Shown here: piece after piece, positions 1 to 12,668 of the stretch
Layout: each line of letters opens with the position of its first letter
Numbering within the stretch: the first letter of the stretch is position 1
Source: Lateolabrax maculatus
Taxonomy: Eukaryota > Chordata > Actinopteri > Acropomatiformes > Lateolabracidae
Assembly (NCBI GenBank): GCA_031216445.1
Contig: CM062196.1
Location: forward strand, 1,742,001 to 1,806,000
Direction: 5' to 3'
Length of the DNA: 64,000 nucleotides
The notes under the pieces: generated by a model
Database searches by the model: none
What the model saw: the letters and a program-made list of their open reading frames with translations, nothing else
Told to the model about the DNA's origin: nothing
Position numbers and translations under genes: made by a program

Positions 1-1189
1 CTGCCATTTCTGTCCCAACTGTCTTTAAACTCTTTTTTTTTTTCTTCATTTCACTGACAATTCATAAAGCATCCATTATGTGTCCCAGACCGCTGAAACA
101 GCAGATTTTTTTCTCTCAACCCGACTCCCGTAAATGGAATTTTAATTAACAGTAAAAACCATGCAATGACTTGGAAAGGCCGTAATGAAGTTTTTTACGC
201 GGCGTGCAATTTACGGCGTGTGGTTTGGGTGTTTCGATGATATAATCACAGAGGCCCGGTTCACATCCAGACACGAGCACAACAGAAGGGCCTTTGTTTG
301 TCGGCGACACGCCAGAGGACAAATGAAGAGACCGTTGAGGAACAATTGAGCAGATGTAAAGCATTGTGGGTTTGCTGTCTCATCGCTGCTGTCGGGCTGA
401 ATGGGATCGGAAGTGAAAGACCCTCTCTGCTGAGTCGAGACAAAGAGAAGAGCGGCTCATGACTGGACTTTTGTGTACGATCAACGGAGTCTCATGATGA
501 AGCGCTGCGCCCTGCAGGTGGACACAGATGGAAGGCCCTGCTGTACGCCTCTCTGTTCTCCTGCAAGTTCATCAGCAGAGGCGTGCGCCACCACATTGGT
601 GCTTTAATGGGGAATAACCATGCATTTTTAATTTTAAAGGAGTATTTCAACATTTTTGGGAAATTCGCTTTCTTTCATCACTCGGTTCTTTGAGAGCTCC
701 CTCTAAGAGCAGGGCCTTAGTATCAGTGTCTCTGACTGTGGAACGAACAAAGCTGAACTGAGTTCACTTTAGGGTTCACTTGATTTGTACAAAGTAACGT
801 AACGTTACTATCAATATAGTTTAGCAGCAACCCAAAACTAGACTGTTTACCTCAGTTTGCTTTCTGAGTATCTGGTATCGTATCTACAGTACCTTTTTAA
901 TACAGAAGTTATTGTTGGAATTTGGCAGGGTTTTTTTGGCGTTCATCTGGGTTTTTGGAGCCAGTTTAGGACAAGAGGTCAACGCTGCCTCCTCCTGATT
1001 GGCTGTCGCTGTGGTAGTGACTTGTCAATCACGATGTAGCCCTGCCAAAAGGCATTCGCTGCTTTATCGTCTATTTTCCTCTAAACGGAACCATAATTTA
1101 GTAAATGAACATCCTGCTGTACTGAAGAAGACTTGAAACCAGCGACTGAGACCATAAACTCATCAGGAAAATGTTTTCTGAGGTAATAA

Positions 1190-1345
1190 ATCAGGTGAGA
1201 AATCGGATCATTTTCTCATTGACTTCTATACAATCAGACTTCTGTTAGCAGCCAGTGGAGTCGCCCCCTGCTGGCCGTTAGAGAGAATGCAGGTTTAAGG
1301 CACTTCTGCATTGGCTTCACCTTTCAGACCCAGGTTGCTGCTTGG
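1190..1345. mobile_element. Interspersed fish repeat carrying a CTCF-like motif
   Basis: CTCATTGACTTCTATACAAT, GACTTCTGTTAGCAGCCAGT, GGAGTCGCCCCCTGCTGG and GAATGCAGGTTTAAGGCACT form a string I recognise as a high-copy fish repeat. The class is unknown. It includes GCCCCCTGCTGG (1263-1274), whose reverse complement fits the CTCF core CCASYAGRKGGC. Confidence 0.6.
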
Positions 1346-3066
1346 TGCCCCTGCTCGCTCTCATGGCTCGCTACGGTCATCGGACTTCCGCTCTTTGCGA
1401 TCATGTGAGCAGTGTTTGCAGATTGCTTTGGTGAAACGAGACCCTTGAGGGAAATAGTGTTTGTTAAATAACTTTGTTACATTGTTTTGTTGTTGTTTTA
1501 ACCATCCCTGTGTGGAGACATGGGGTGAACCACACATCACACTGTCAGGCTGGATATTTAATATAGAAGTTCAGCTTTCACTTCAGTTGTCTATAAAAAT
1601 AATTCCTCATGTCCTCTGTATCTCACCGTCAGTCTGGATTTCAGCCCTTTCCCCTCTCCCTTCTTGTCTCCTCTGCTGCTGGGTCCTGTGGCGTGCGGTC
1701 GTCCTCACCCGTCTTTTCAAAGAAACACCCCCCCACACACACTGTGAGCGGGGCTCAACCGGAGCACCCCCACCTCCTCCCCCGCTGGGAGAGTGTGAAT
1801 GAGTGATTTGGTGGAGGTGTATGTTGGAGGGGGAGGGAGGGGGGGGGACACGCAGCATGCAGAAAACATCAGAGAGAGAATCCCTCCATGCCGCCATGTT
1901 TCATCCCTCAGCACAGACGCACACATGGTGCGATACGGGGGCACCGGGCGGACACCTGTAGCTCCCCGCGGAGCAATGAACTCTGGGAGGACCGGACAAG
2001 CAGACAGAGAGAGAGAGATGGATATAAAGGGGAGAAAATGGCCTTCTGTACTGTTTTGTACAACAGTTATGGTAACGAGGGGAGTTGAGGACACAGAATC
2101 CAGGACACAACAGCAGCCTTTTGTGTGTTTGTGCGTCATGCCTTTTTTTTTCTTTTAAAGCTTTGTTTGGCTCCTTGTATTTTCAGTTTTATTCATTTCA
2201 TTTCTTTATTCCCCTGGTATTTTACATTTCTTAGAATAATTGCAAATACCAACTGAGCATGATTACCGTAAACACAGAGCTCAAACATTAACATAACGGA
2301 GACAAAAAAATAACTCAAAAAGAAAACAAGTAGGGCAGTTGAGGACACGTCAACTCTGCACTTAGACTTGTCAGATAAAGTCCTTGTTTCTCCGCCTGCT
2401 GAAGAAGCTTCTTTTCACATCTGCTTTTTAACTCGAATCTCGGGGAGAATGTGATATACAGTGAAGCGTGGAAGAAGTCGTCTGCTGCTGCATTCAAGTG
2501 ACTCGTAACGTCTGTTTGACACGGTTCATACGTGCTGCTCAGGATAAAGGTCAATCTCAGGTCACGTCTTCTGCAGAACGAGCCTGTTCAATTTAACTCG
2601 CCTCATTTACTCGATCACGTGGACTTTTTAAAAACTTTTATTCTTTTAAGGTGAGCTTCCTGCCTTACCTCACGTCATGCAGCTACACAGCTAAACCACA
2701 TTAATCTCTTACCTGTTCAGTCTGGTGAAGGTGAGTCAGCTTTGAATCCTTCCACCTGCTTGCAGCACGTTCGCCCGGTCCTCCTGAGTAACATTCAGGT
2801 TAGGGATGATGTAACTGTGTGCTCAAAGCTTCATTAATAGATTTGGTTTGGCCACTCAGGGGCAGAAGAACTCTATATCAAGCTGAGAGACTCACAGTCC
2901 TGATATATTATCCCATTTCACTGTTGCTAAGGCTAAAATAGCAAATGTTTGTCTATTTCCACACCCAGCAGACACAGAGCAAGATTATCATTTGATCAAA
3001 TAATCCTAATTCAAGGTCTGCTTACTTAGCTGTTTTCCACAGTGCAATAGCACATGGACACATTCT

Positions 3067-3130
3067 TAAAGGATAAATCTGGTTTATTACAACTTTTTGT
3101 AGTTTTACTTATTGTTTGATAGAATTATAC
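3067..3130 (+). mobile_element. Short repeat end resembling 63.19 kb
   Basis: TTAAAGGATAAATCTGGTTT followed by ATTACAAC matches the left end at 63185 in 25 of 28 bases. Only the end is recognisable. Confidence 0.4.
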
Positions 3131-3224
3131 AACTGATAGTTAATGGTTGACATGTAGAAAGACCTTGACATCACTGAAACACGTGTGCATCAATTTCCAG
3201 GAGAAGATGTTTTCGAATGCATCA

Positions 3225-3226
<2 letters not shown>

Positions 3227-3281
<55 letters not shown>
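3227..3281. repeat. (GT)n microsatellite
   Basis: About 55 bp of uninterrupted GT. Confidence 0.98.
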
Positions 3282-3282
<1 letters not shown>

Positions 3283-5227
3283 CTAAGCCAGGTGGTGGGA
3301 GTGTGTGAGTGTCAGTGAGTTCAGAGCTAAAAGTGAAGTGAGAAGTCGACGGCGAGGCGAGGAAGCAGGTCACATCTGAAGTTATATAATGTTGACTTCA
3401 CCGTGAAAGGCTCAAGCTGCAACGATTAATGAAACCATCAGAGCAGGTTTTCCTTCCAGTCCTGTCGAGACGCCTCAGGGGTCACATGGTGGGAGGCTGT
3501 TAACGTGATTCGCCTTATTGATCAAAGGAATAGTACAGTAAACACCGCGGTAACTGTGTGAGAGATGTGCAGCTCCTAAAGTTAAAGGAGGAGGCGTAGT
3601 ATTCTTACTGTTTCTGTGACACATTGGCTTATCTGTGCTTTTTAGGGATCAATTTACTAAAACGATTTCTGCCTCCACTCCAACCACACCTTCACTCCAC
3701 ACGTCCAATCCACGCCGACCACAAGCACCGATACAAAAAGGCCACTGAAAGGACAAATGCAGGTTTAAGTTTTCTTCACTGGGCCGAGTGATGTTTGAAA
3801 TTCAGATGGTGAAAGTAGTTTCCAGTGAGTAAAGGGCATTGTTTTTATATTTGATTCATTTATTTGATGAAGAGAAAATAGGTTTGCAGGGCCTTTAACA
3901 GCCACAAAACATGAGTCCATTATGCAGTCCAGTTAAACTGCAAACATATAATAAGCCATATAATACATATGACTACCAAAGCCACAAGACTACCAAAGTC
4001 ACAATAGTTAAAATTGTCCCAACACTCGTCAACATAGAGGATCAATCATCAGTATGCTGTTTGTTCTGAGGGGTGACGACATGAAACAAAGACCCTCAGC
4101 CAGAATCAAACCAGCAAATGTTGGACTAAAAGAAGAAACTGCAGAAATAACTAACAGAAAATACTAAATTAGTATAGCTTGCTGGCTGTGTCTTCTTTGC
4201 AGCTTCAATGCTCTGATCCAGATGGGAACACAGACCTGTGGAGGAGCTCCTCTTTACTGGAAGCTCTGGTCTTAAATCCTGCTGTCAGAAGAATCTGGCA
4301 GACTCCATCCCTTCCCTTCCACTCCTGTTTTTTCTGCTGCACACACACACAAACCCACAACTTTCCCATAGGTGCAACACAATTAAATAGTGTGATTATG
4401 TTGAATCCCAGTCAGGGGCTTGGTCCAACCCAATAATCGTCCCATTCTGGCCGCAGTTCCTGACTCTCTGCCACAGATCCACTCTAGAAGAATATCAATT
4501 ACTGAAGGGATTCGACAGGCATCTGTCCGCAGCCCTGACACTGATTCGCTTATACCTGCCACGCACACGAGGTTGGTGCAGGTGTGGCGTCCGAGCCTAC
4601 GCCGGATACACAGCCGTGAGTGTCTATACTTACAGACACGCTATATATACACTCTGCAATTACACCGTCAAAGCTGTGTTGAGTTTCTTTGTTTCTTTGT
4701 TTCTTTTACTTGCTTATAAATGTTACTTTTACTAAAATTAGTGCAATGCAGAAAACAGAGAAGACGTCAGAGGGGATGGCGTATACGACCATCGAGGCGA
4801 ATCGAGGCGTAGAGGGTTTTCTGTGCTTGGACGAGGAAATGCATTGCAACCAATCACAGTTGTAGTACCTTTTCTGGGGAGATGCATGTGGCTCAATGCA
4901 GGAGAATAAGCTGATTTCTGATCAGGTTTGGGTTACTTCTTTACCTCAGCCAAAAAAAAAAGGTTTCTGACATACAGAGCCAGGTGTTTTTCAGAAACAG
5001 ATCTGTCAAATCAGATCAAACTAACTTGGCTCCAGAGATTCAGACTTTTTTAACCACGAGAAGCCGACTTCTTAGAGTCAAATTTAATAGACTTTTCTTT
5101 TTTTTTTTTTTTGAACATAATGTAAACTAAAAAACACTTAACATTTCCTTTGTCAATTTAATGTGGTGTGCCAACAGGAAGTGATAAAAGTCTATTCTAC
5201 AAAATATTTAACAGATTGTCAGGGCTA

Positions 5228-5233
<6 letters not shown>

Positions 5234-5279
<46 letters not shown>
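5234..5279. repeat. (AC)n then (AT)n microsatellite
   Basis: About 38 bp of AC followed by ATATATAT. Confidence 0.98.
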
Positions 5280-6023
5280 GGTTTTGTTATGACCAAATCT
5301 TGGAAGCTTGCTGTGTGGAAAATAGTTTCAACCTTCCTTCTGCATTATCTCATTCTCTTTACCTCTGTTTTATCTCTTTGGCTTATTGCTCATGCTACAG
5401 TAGTTGCCGTCTTTTCATTTCTCTTCTTTTTTTGTAAAATGTTATTTTTATTTTCCAAATCGACCCACATCGTTGCTCTCTTTCTTTCTCAGCCCATCTC
5501 TCTCTCTCTCTCTGTCTCTCCCCCCCTTTCATCCCTCTCTTTCTCTACCCTTCTCTTGTAAACAGACAAGGCGTCTGTCTTTCTGGCTCATGTCTGTTTC
5601 ACACTTCCCAACAGACCTGTAGAGTCTGGTATGTATGACCATACACACTCTCTCTCTCACACACTTTTTTTTTCCCAGTTCAGGTATTATAAACATGTCA
5701 GTGAGAGGGAAGTTAAATGCATCTCTCTTACGGCAGCAGTCTGGTTTCCTGCCTTTGTGTTTAGCAGTGAACTGCTGTGGATTAAACACTGAACACTACC
5801 TGGATAGACTGTGTATTATATTTGGTTATAGTGTGCATCGTATTGTAACGTAGTAAAAACTTTGTAAAGATAAAAGTTAGTGTGCCGTATCACTGCCCCT
5901 GGCACTGCCCCTGCTCCGTTAGAAAGAGAATAAGAGTTTTTATCCAAATATTGAACTATTTACTTTATACATCGCCTTTATCCTGTAATTACCACTTGTA
6001 GCCTTGTAGTAAAGTGTTGGATC

Positions 6024-6502
6024 TTAAAGGGACAGTTCACCTCAAAATCAAAAATACATAATTTTCCACTTACCTTTATCCATTTAGGTTGTTTTGGTGT
6101 GAGTTGCCACGTTTTGGAGATATCGGCCTTTTCTCTAATATAATGGAGGTAAACAGCTCTCGGATTGATGAAAATTGTATTTGAAAAAAATACCTTTCGA
6201 AAAACTCAACAGCAAAGTCTCTTTCCACAAATCATGACCCAGTTACTCAAGATATATTCCACAGATCTTGTTGTGAGCAGGAACTATTTTCTTTCTACCG
6301 AACTACACCCACCAATCGTATCACCGCTATTTTTTGGTGCTTTGAGCACCATCTACGTCCGTTATACTAGAGAGAAGGCACTCCTCCGACCGATATCTCC
6401 AAAACTTGGCATCTTGCACCAAAACAATCTAGATGAATAAATAGCCCTACAGGTAAGAGGAAAAATATGTATTTTTGAATTTAGGGTGAACTGTCCCTTT
6501 AA
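6024..6502. mobile_element. MITE with about 120-bp terminal inverted repeats
   Basis: Starts TTAAAGGGACAGTTCACC (6024) and ends GGTGAACTGTCCCTTTAA (6502): the outer 18 bases are perfect inverted copies. The arms stay recognisable for about 120 bases, through TCAAAAATACATA, CTTACCT, ATTTAGGTTGTTTTGGTG and GTTTTGGAGATATCGG, at roughly 80 percent. The 479-bp element has no transposase. It belongs to a short element type common in fish introns and flanks. TTAA at each end fits a TTAA target-site insertion, but the superfamily is not proven. Confidence 0.85.
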
Positions 6503-7735
6503 TCTACAGTGTACTCGTGAATAGTCGGAACAGATCTTAGTTTCCAACAGGCTGCCTTCTGTCCTCTTCTTCACTGTATACCTGTATGCTGCTGAGTCTG
6601 ATGTTTTGCAGTATTCCACAGTACAGATCCATTCGTTCTAAAAAAGGTTCGGATCATTCAAAACCAACGTCACTCAGAGTTCACAGTTCATGACTGGACT
6701 CTGCCCCAGAAAACCTTGTGTGACCCCTCCTCTGTTGTTTCACTGCTATTCAAAGTTCAGTTTGATTTCTCACATGACCGGCCGGGCGCAGAGGTCCCAG
6801 TAGGAGAAGCAGGACCGCCAGTACGACTAATGACTATCAGCTGACATCTTCTTTTCACTGGACAGACAGACAGACGGACATTTTCATCCAGCGGACAATG
6901 AGCTGAGTGACTGTCTTCAGTGTCCGGGCTCATGGAGGCACCATGTGAGCCGCAGCTGATGCCAGCTACAGCTGAACTGCTGGTTTGAAAAGGAAAATGG
7001 GCAGCTGGCGATCCTTTTACTATTTCAACAGTTTTTTTCCAGCCTGATGGTTGATGGGAAGACAGAGGACACAAGTATGTGTTCAAGCAGAATGAGCCAG
7101 GATTTACAATGTGGCGTACCTGATTAGTTGTAGGTTTTTTAAAGCTCGTAAATATTTGAGTAGTGTGGGATTTATTCTCAAATCGTGTTATTTGGAGGTC
7201 AGCCTACCCTGCAGCGAAGGAGTTCATGTTAAATGCTTAGGCTTAGATTCTGGTAAAATGACTCTGGCAGTGTTTCTGGCCTATGACTCACCTTTTAGCC
7301 GCCGCAATTCCCGTAATGAAATATAACAGAGGAGCAGAAAATCCTCACGACGAAAGATGATCCCTCTCAGAACTCTGTTTCAAAAACCACTTTTCATCTG
7401 CCCGAGAATAGAAACCCTTTAGTAGAGACATAGTTTAGAGTTTGAAAATCATTTAAAAAAGAAACAGGTAGAAACAAAGCTTTTGTACATGTATCCACAT
7501 AAGTGTGAGCGTGGCCTCAGTGTGCAGAGGCAGAGAGATTGAAAAAGACAAAAGGAGAGGAAGGAGAACGACTGCTTGAGGATTTGATGAATGTGGAGAT
7601 TAAGCGAGCCGGTTTTGTTTCCCTGTTAACACACAGGCAACCAGCACCCGTGTTTCTCATGCCACGTTTACCCTCTCATTTATTTTTAATCCATCAGCGG
7701 AGTCTTTAGAAAGCTCACCTCAAGGAAGGGTCAGC

Positions 7736-8072
7736 GAGGAAAACGAGAGGGAAAGACGGGGGGGGGAAGGAAGGAAGGGGTCAGGAGGAAGGAGGAAGGA
7801 GGAAGGAGGAGTCACCTGATGAACACAACGTGACGTGTTCACTTCTTCCACCCTGTTATTCTGAGTACATTTCCATCCTCTCCTGTTTGTGTGACCTGTC
7901 TATATTTAGTATTCCATTTGCTCATTTCCACCTCTGCTCTCCCCCTCCTCTAATTTCTCCTCCTCTCCTCTTCCTCCTCTCCTCTCCTCCTCCTTTCCTC
8001 TCCTCTTCCTCCTCCTCTCCCTCCTCTTCCTCCTCCTTTCCTCTCCTCTTCCTCCTCTTCCTCCTCTCCTCT
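7736..8072. repeat. Purine tract facing a 140-bp pyrimidine tract
   Basis: A G/A-only stretch rich in GGAGGAAGGAGGAAGG (about 7739-7811) is followed, about 120 bp later, by an almost pure C/T tract of CCTCTTCCTCCTCTCC words (about 7931-8072). Each could form a triplex, and the two are roughly complementary. Confidence 0.9.
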
Positions 8073-10007
8073 GCATCGAAGGCCACTTCGAGGTACTCGA
8101 GGCAAAACTCTCTGAAATGGAATTGCTGTTGCCTCTAATTTAACTCAAGGACTCTTCGAATCCAATCTTACTTCCCCGTAGTTACTTTCTTTTCTTTCTT
8201 TTCCTTTAATCCGCGTGATATTCTTGTTCTGAATTTTAAGTGAGCTCTGACTTTCTGAGCTTGAAATCTCGTTCTTTATTTTTTCTGCGTTGTCTCTAAA
8301 GGCCGCGTGGAAGTGAACATTTGTCTTTGGGGAAAAGCTTAACACAGACACAGATTTTTTTTGTCTTTCTTTCTGTGTAGCTCAAAGCTCCTCAGGAAAA
8401 TGACGCTTTGATTCCAGTTAAGTACATTTTTAGCAGTCTGATTAAACCACGTCACCACAACAACAGTGGAATTTTACTATGCAGCAGCTCGTGCTCCCGC
8501 TTTGCCTTTACCTCTCTCCAAACTACACAACATGAAACATTTGGCGGGGGTTTGGGCTGAGCAGCTTGTCACACACTTACACATGTAATGCCTTAAATAT
8601 AAAAATGACTGATAAACTTGTCCTTATGTCGTCACGAGCACACAATCTGCCCAAATATCTGACAGTACACAATAACAGTAATAACAACATTAATCCAGTT
8701 CCAGTCCAGTGTCTTGGCAGTGTTAGGGATGAATATTAAGGCAACATTTATGTAGGGAACTAAACAGAACTTTGTCATGTTTTGACATTAAAACACAGTT
8801 TTTTTGTGATGGCTTTTGGTTAAAAGACTTTTTAACAGTGAATCCGGCTGCGTCGGGCTTGGGCTGCAACTTCAGGTCTCATAACCGTGAACCGCTGCAG
8901 CAAACAGAAACAGTTTACTGGATGTCACGTTGCCTTCAGCGCCTGTCAACTTCAAAGGTTAAGTCAGGAGAAAAGTCGCTGCCTGTATGTACCGAAGGCG
9001 GCGGCATGACATTCTTTAGTTAATATGAAAGCATGTGGAAACCTTACTTTCACATGCTTTCACTGGCACAGCACTGTGTGACCCCCAGCAGAAGCTGCAA
9101 CTTTCTCCTCGCTTGCTTCGAGGTGACATTTCTTTTGCCTTCACTGTTGGAAACAAAAACCAAACACTATGGGCCTGCAGTTGGTCTTTCTCGTTGTCAT
9201 TACTCTCTAGCCTGCTTCCAGACCTCTGCTCTCTCTCCTCTGGGGCTGGGCTCATTGACGGCTGTTTCCCCAAGTTGTAGATGCAGTCGAACGATCAGTA
9301 GCATCATAAAAAATGGTAAAAAAGTGTTGACAAACATATATTGAATTGTTGCAGCTCGACTTTCAGACAGAAAATTCAACCTTCCTTCTGCCTTCTCTGT
9401 TTTGTCTCTGGCTTCTCAGTCAGCCTAGTTTCTGCCTCTTCATTTCTTTTCTTTTTTGTACAATTTTCATTACATTTTCTAAATATATATATCGACCCAC
9501 ATCGCAGGCACTTCGTTGCTGTCTTTTCTTCCTCAGCACCGGTTGATGCAAGTCGACAAACATAAATATTCAACATGTGTTTTATGCCTCGTTCCAAACA
9601 GAAAACGGCTTGTGTGAACATTAATTAGCCGGATGATTTAAGTGTTTTGTTCATAATTGTGCACACTGGACAACTACATACAAGGCTGAAGATAAAAAAC
9701 TGTATATTGTACATTAAAGTCCCAACTCTGAAGGAACATGTATTTTCATACAGAAACAGATGTACATCAGTCGTACAGCATATGGTTCAGTATATAAGAT
9801 AAAAGTCATACAGCTGCTGGTTCAGTACTGGCACCTTTTTATATTCCCACTTAAACACTGTGTGTGTGTGTGCGTGGCCTGCAGATATAAAAGGACTTAG
9901 TTTGTCTTTTTTCTACCATCCTGCACTTCTCTCTCTCTGTATGTACAACAGTGCACGTCCACACCCTGTAATACACTGGCCTCCATTCAGGTGCGCACAT
10001 GACTGTG

Positions 10008-10012
<5 letters not shown>

Positions 10013-10041
<29 letters not shown>
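10013..10041. repeat. (GT)n microsatellite
   Basis: 29 bp of GT. A short C/G-rich patch (GGGGGGCGGGGGGGGGC) follows at about 10063-10079. Confidence 0.97.
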
Positions 10042-10042
<1 letters not shown>

Positions 10043-10220
10043 CAGGTGGTGGTTAACGGGCACGGGGGGCGGGGGGGGGCATTGACGGCGACGAAGAGGT
10101 CAGCTCTATCTTTACCGACATTACTAAGCAGATTTTGTGAACCAGCCTGACCGCACATCCTGTCATTTGCTCACACACCCCTGACCTACCTCTCAACCAC
10201 CACTCGCCTCAGTCAAATAT

Positions 10221-10222
<2 letters not shown>

Positions 10223-10264
<42 letters not shown>
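10223..10264. repeat. (AC)n microsatellite
   Basis: About 42 bp of uninterrupted AC. Confidence 0.98.
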
Positions 10265-10266
<2 letters not shown>

Positions 10267-10879
10267 CTCACTAATAGGCCACATGCTGGAGGCTTAAAAA
10301 TAGCCTCTGCTGACAAAACATTGACAATTTTAAACCATGACATAATTACTGACCAATGTTTTTTTTGTGAAGAGTGACAGTGTTACCCCTGTACAAATGA
10401 GATCTGATGTCTGTTTTGCTCAGGTTTTATATTGTGGCTATAATTACAGGCATTCATAACAGCATGTGACCAGATTGAAGCCCTAATTTTACTCTTTTGG
10501 TACCTGCTCAACCGCCCACATACGGTATACGTTGCTAAATACAGTACATGTAACAGAATAGAACCATTGTCACTGCCTTTCTCATGACAGTGAAGCATCT
10601 GTGCTCAAAGCGTTCACAGTAGTTTTCCAGAGTGTGATGCAGACGGGAAAAAGAAAAGTCGCCGTTGCTCAACACACGACTGCCGACACAGAAACACACA
10701 GATCAGGAGTCTGCTTCATGATTTCACAGCCCTGTTAGGTCGTGTTACGGCCAAAACGTTCCCTCTGTGAGTTCCCACAGCCGCTGAATCGGACAAAAGA
10801 GGAACTGATCCAAAATCAGAAAGTGAATTAATTCAAATTGTTGAGTTTAACAAGTTCTTCAGAGCTTTACCTCTGACTT

Positions 10880-10988
10880 TGAGCACTTGAGCGGGTTGTC
10901 CATTGATCACAGGGTTGGTGGTTTGATACCTCGCTCCTTCTCTTCATGTGTCTTTGAACAGGACGTTGGTTTGCAGGTAGCTCCGCTG

Positions 10989-11026
<38 letters not shown>

Positions 11027-11060
11027 ATGGGTAAATGGGAGGCAAATCAAGTGCAGTTCA
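10880..11060 (+). mobile_element. SINE-like copy with B-box-like motif and (GT)n
   Basis: GAGCGGGTTGTCCATTGATC, then ACAGGGTTGGTGGTTTGATA and CCTCGCTCC resemble a tRNA-like SINE head, with a B-box-like GGTTTGATACC near 10918-10928. It continues through TTTGAACAGGACGTTGG and a (GT)n array (10991-11024) ending TTAATGGGTAAATGGG, a layout seen in fish SINE-type repeats. Diverged, with no clear A-rich tail or target duplication. Confidence 0.55.
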
Positions 11061-11139
11061 TTTTCCGTCAGTCTGCTGACGTTTTTCATGGTTCCAAAGC
11101 AGGGAAATGTTAAAGCTACACACTTTGTGTGTTTACATG

Positions 11140-11480
11140 CACACAAGCAATCTAGCCTGGCATCGCCAGACTAAATCGTCTGAAACCTCTGAGTGTATTT
11201 TTTATTTCCAAGAGGTCAACAGGCGCAGACCAAAATGCCTCTGGACGCAATTGGATACACCTACAACCAATCAGAGCAGCGAAACGTCGTCCTGTCGGAA
11301 GTACGAACGCACTTCTTTATTATCAACAAAAGCTTTAAGTGCAGTTCTTTGTTCTTTTAGAGGAAATATACCGTCCTGTTTGTTTAATATTGACGCAGAT
11401 TCAAGCGAACAATCCACATCAACGGCAGCCATCTTGGCTGTTTTACGAAAATGCCTTATTTCACCTTATTTTGGAACTAC
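11140..11480. mobile_element. Diverged fish interspersed repeat
   Basis: AGCCTGGCATCGCCAGACTA, GCCTCTGGACGCAATTGGAT and ACACCTACAACCAATCAGAG recall a common fish repeat with ATTGGATAGACCTACAACCAATCAGAG. The open frame at 11107-11529 reads across it and shows no protein-like features. Element class not assigned. Confidence 0.5.
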
Positions 11481-12354
11481 TTATTTTACAGGCATTTTAC
11501 TGATAGAAGCTAAGATATGCTGCCTTTAGATTCATACTTTCGTCAAATCATTTAGAATGATGATGCAGTGAGAGGACGGGCTCCGTGCTGAGAGTCTGAA
11601 CGTGTCTGACTTTGACAGAATAATTGACTGTTGCACTGTGGAAACAGACTTCTTTAGTTTTACAGAAGCTACTTCACATTGGGTCATTTCCAGTTAACAA
11701 ATCTGATTACTGCAGAAAGCTGACTGTAACCTGATTATTTTTCCTGTAAGTTCTTTTTTCACATAGTGTATCTCTATCAGGGCTGTAACCGAATGCACCT
11801 TCAGAGACAAAACTACATTATACACACAAACGCACACCGGTAGGTCAGGTAGCAGCAGCTGGCCTCACCTCTGTAGCAGCCTGTTGTCTCCGCTGCCAAA
11901 ACCAACATCCTCACCTCAGCAGCCCCTCCTCTCCTTCTCTCAGGCTCCTGTTCTGTGTAAACAAGGTTCAAAGTTTCTGGGTTTCTTTAAGTGCAGCTCT
12001 CCCGTATTTGACAAGTTCCAACTGCATAAACATGTCTGTCGTTAATGTTTGCAGAGTCTGCAGGTTCCTCTGCAGTCGTTAACCAGCGGTAAACCCGCCA
12101 GCCTGCCTGCCAGCGCGAGCATGAACTGACCATTTCAGAACTGAACTGTTGAACCAGCCAAAGAACGAACAGCACTTCTGCAGGAAAAGTAGAGCCTGCC
12201 AACCACCTCAGCTCTATAAAGTCCAGATCAATAAAACATGAACTGGAATTTGGCTGTATTTTTCCATGAAATATTAACTCGAATGTAGTTTTTTTGGAGG
12301 ATATTCAGAATGTGAAGTGTACACAGCCAAATAAAAGATCAGATTCAAGCATGC

Positions 12355-12480
12355 AGGTTTGAAACATACTGAAGCTGTAGATTCCCATCTTGTTCATCAA
12401 GGAATGTGGATGACCCCGATGAAGGCCACAAGCCAAAACTGACTGTAAAGTTGTTCTTTATACTACAAATGTTGCCGTAG
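12355..12480. mobile_element. Fragment of a fish interspersed repeat
   Basis: CATCAAGGAATGTGGATGAC, CCCGATGAAGGCCACAAGCC and GTTGTTCTTTATACTACAAA with TGTTGCC recall a fish repeat containing GATGAAGGCCACAAGCCGAAAC and TTATACTACAAGTGTTGC. Only the fragment is present. Confidence 0.45.
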
Positions 12481-12607
12481 ATTTTACCTCTAGAGTTTTT
12501 CCCCTCTCCATGCACCCTGGCCAGAGGTGAAGTTGAGCCAGAAATCCCTGCTCTGCTTCATCAAGGAACATTAAACAACAAGTCTTGCAATGAAACTTCA
12601 ACCAAAA

Positions 12608-12609
<2 letters not shown>

Positions 12610-12666
<57 letters not shown>
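12610..12666. repeat. (AT)n microsatellite
   Basis: About 57 bp of alternating AT, able to extrude as a cruciform. Confidence 0.98.

Positions 12667-12668
<2 letters not shown>

Larger units (their letters stand above)
1346..6023. other. Gene-free flank
   Basis: Mostly unique AT-rich DNA with chance open frames. A G-run and C-rich patch (1727-1850) makes artefact frames on both strands; (GT)n and (AC)n arrays and a TTAAAGGATAA repeat end are listed separately. No exon or RNA gene seen. Confidence 0.7.
6503..10879. other. Gene-free flank
   Basis: No coding signal. Notable only for the purine/pyrimidine tracts at 7.7-8.1 kb, a 15-bp hairpin at 9026-9062 and CA/GT arrays near 10.0-10.3 kb. Confidence 0.7.

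Noticed and set aside
1607..2158. Overlapping frames of 96-140 residues on both strands
   Set aside because: Composition is driven by C/G runs and low-complexity words; no domain, and codon use differs from the pik3r3 exons.
6165..6440. 91-residue plus-strand frame
   Set aside because: Lies wholly between the inverted arms of the MITE and has no protein-like features.
11107..11529. 140-residue plus-strand frame
   Set aside because: Reads through an interspersed repeat; no recognisable motif and no sign of codon bias.
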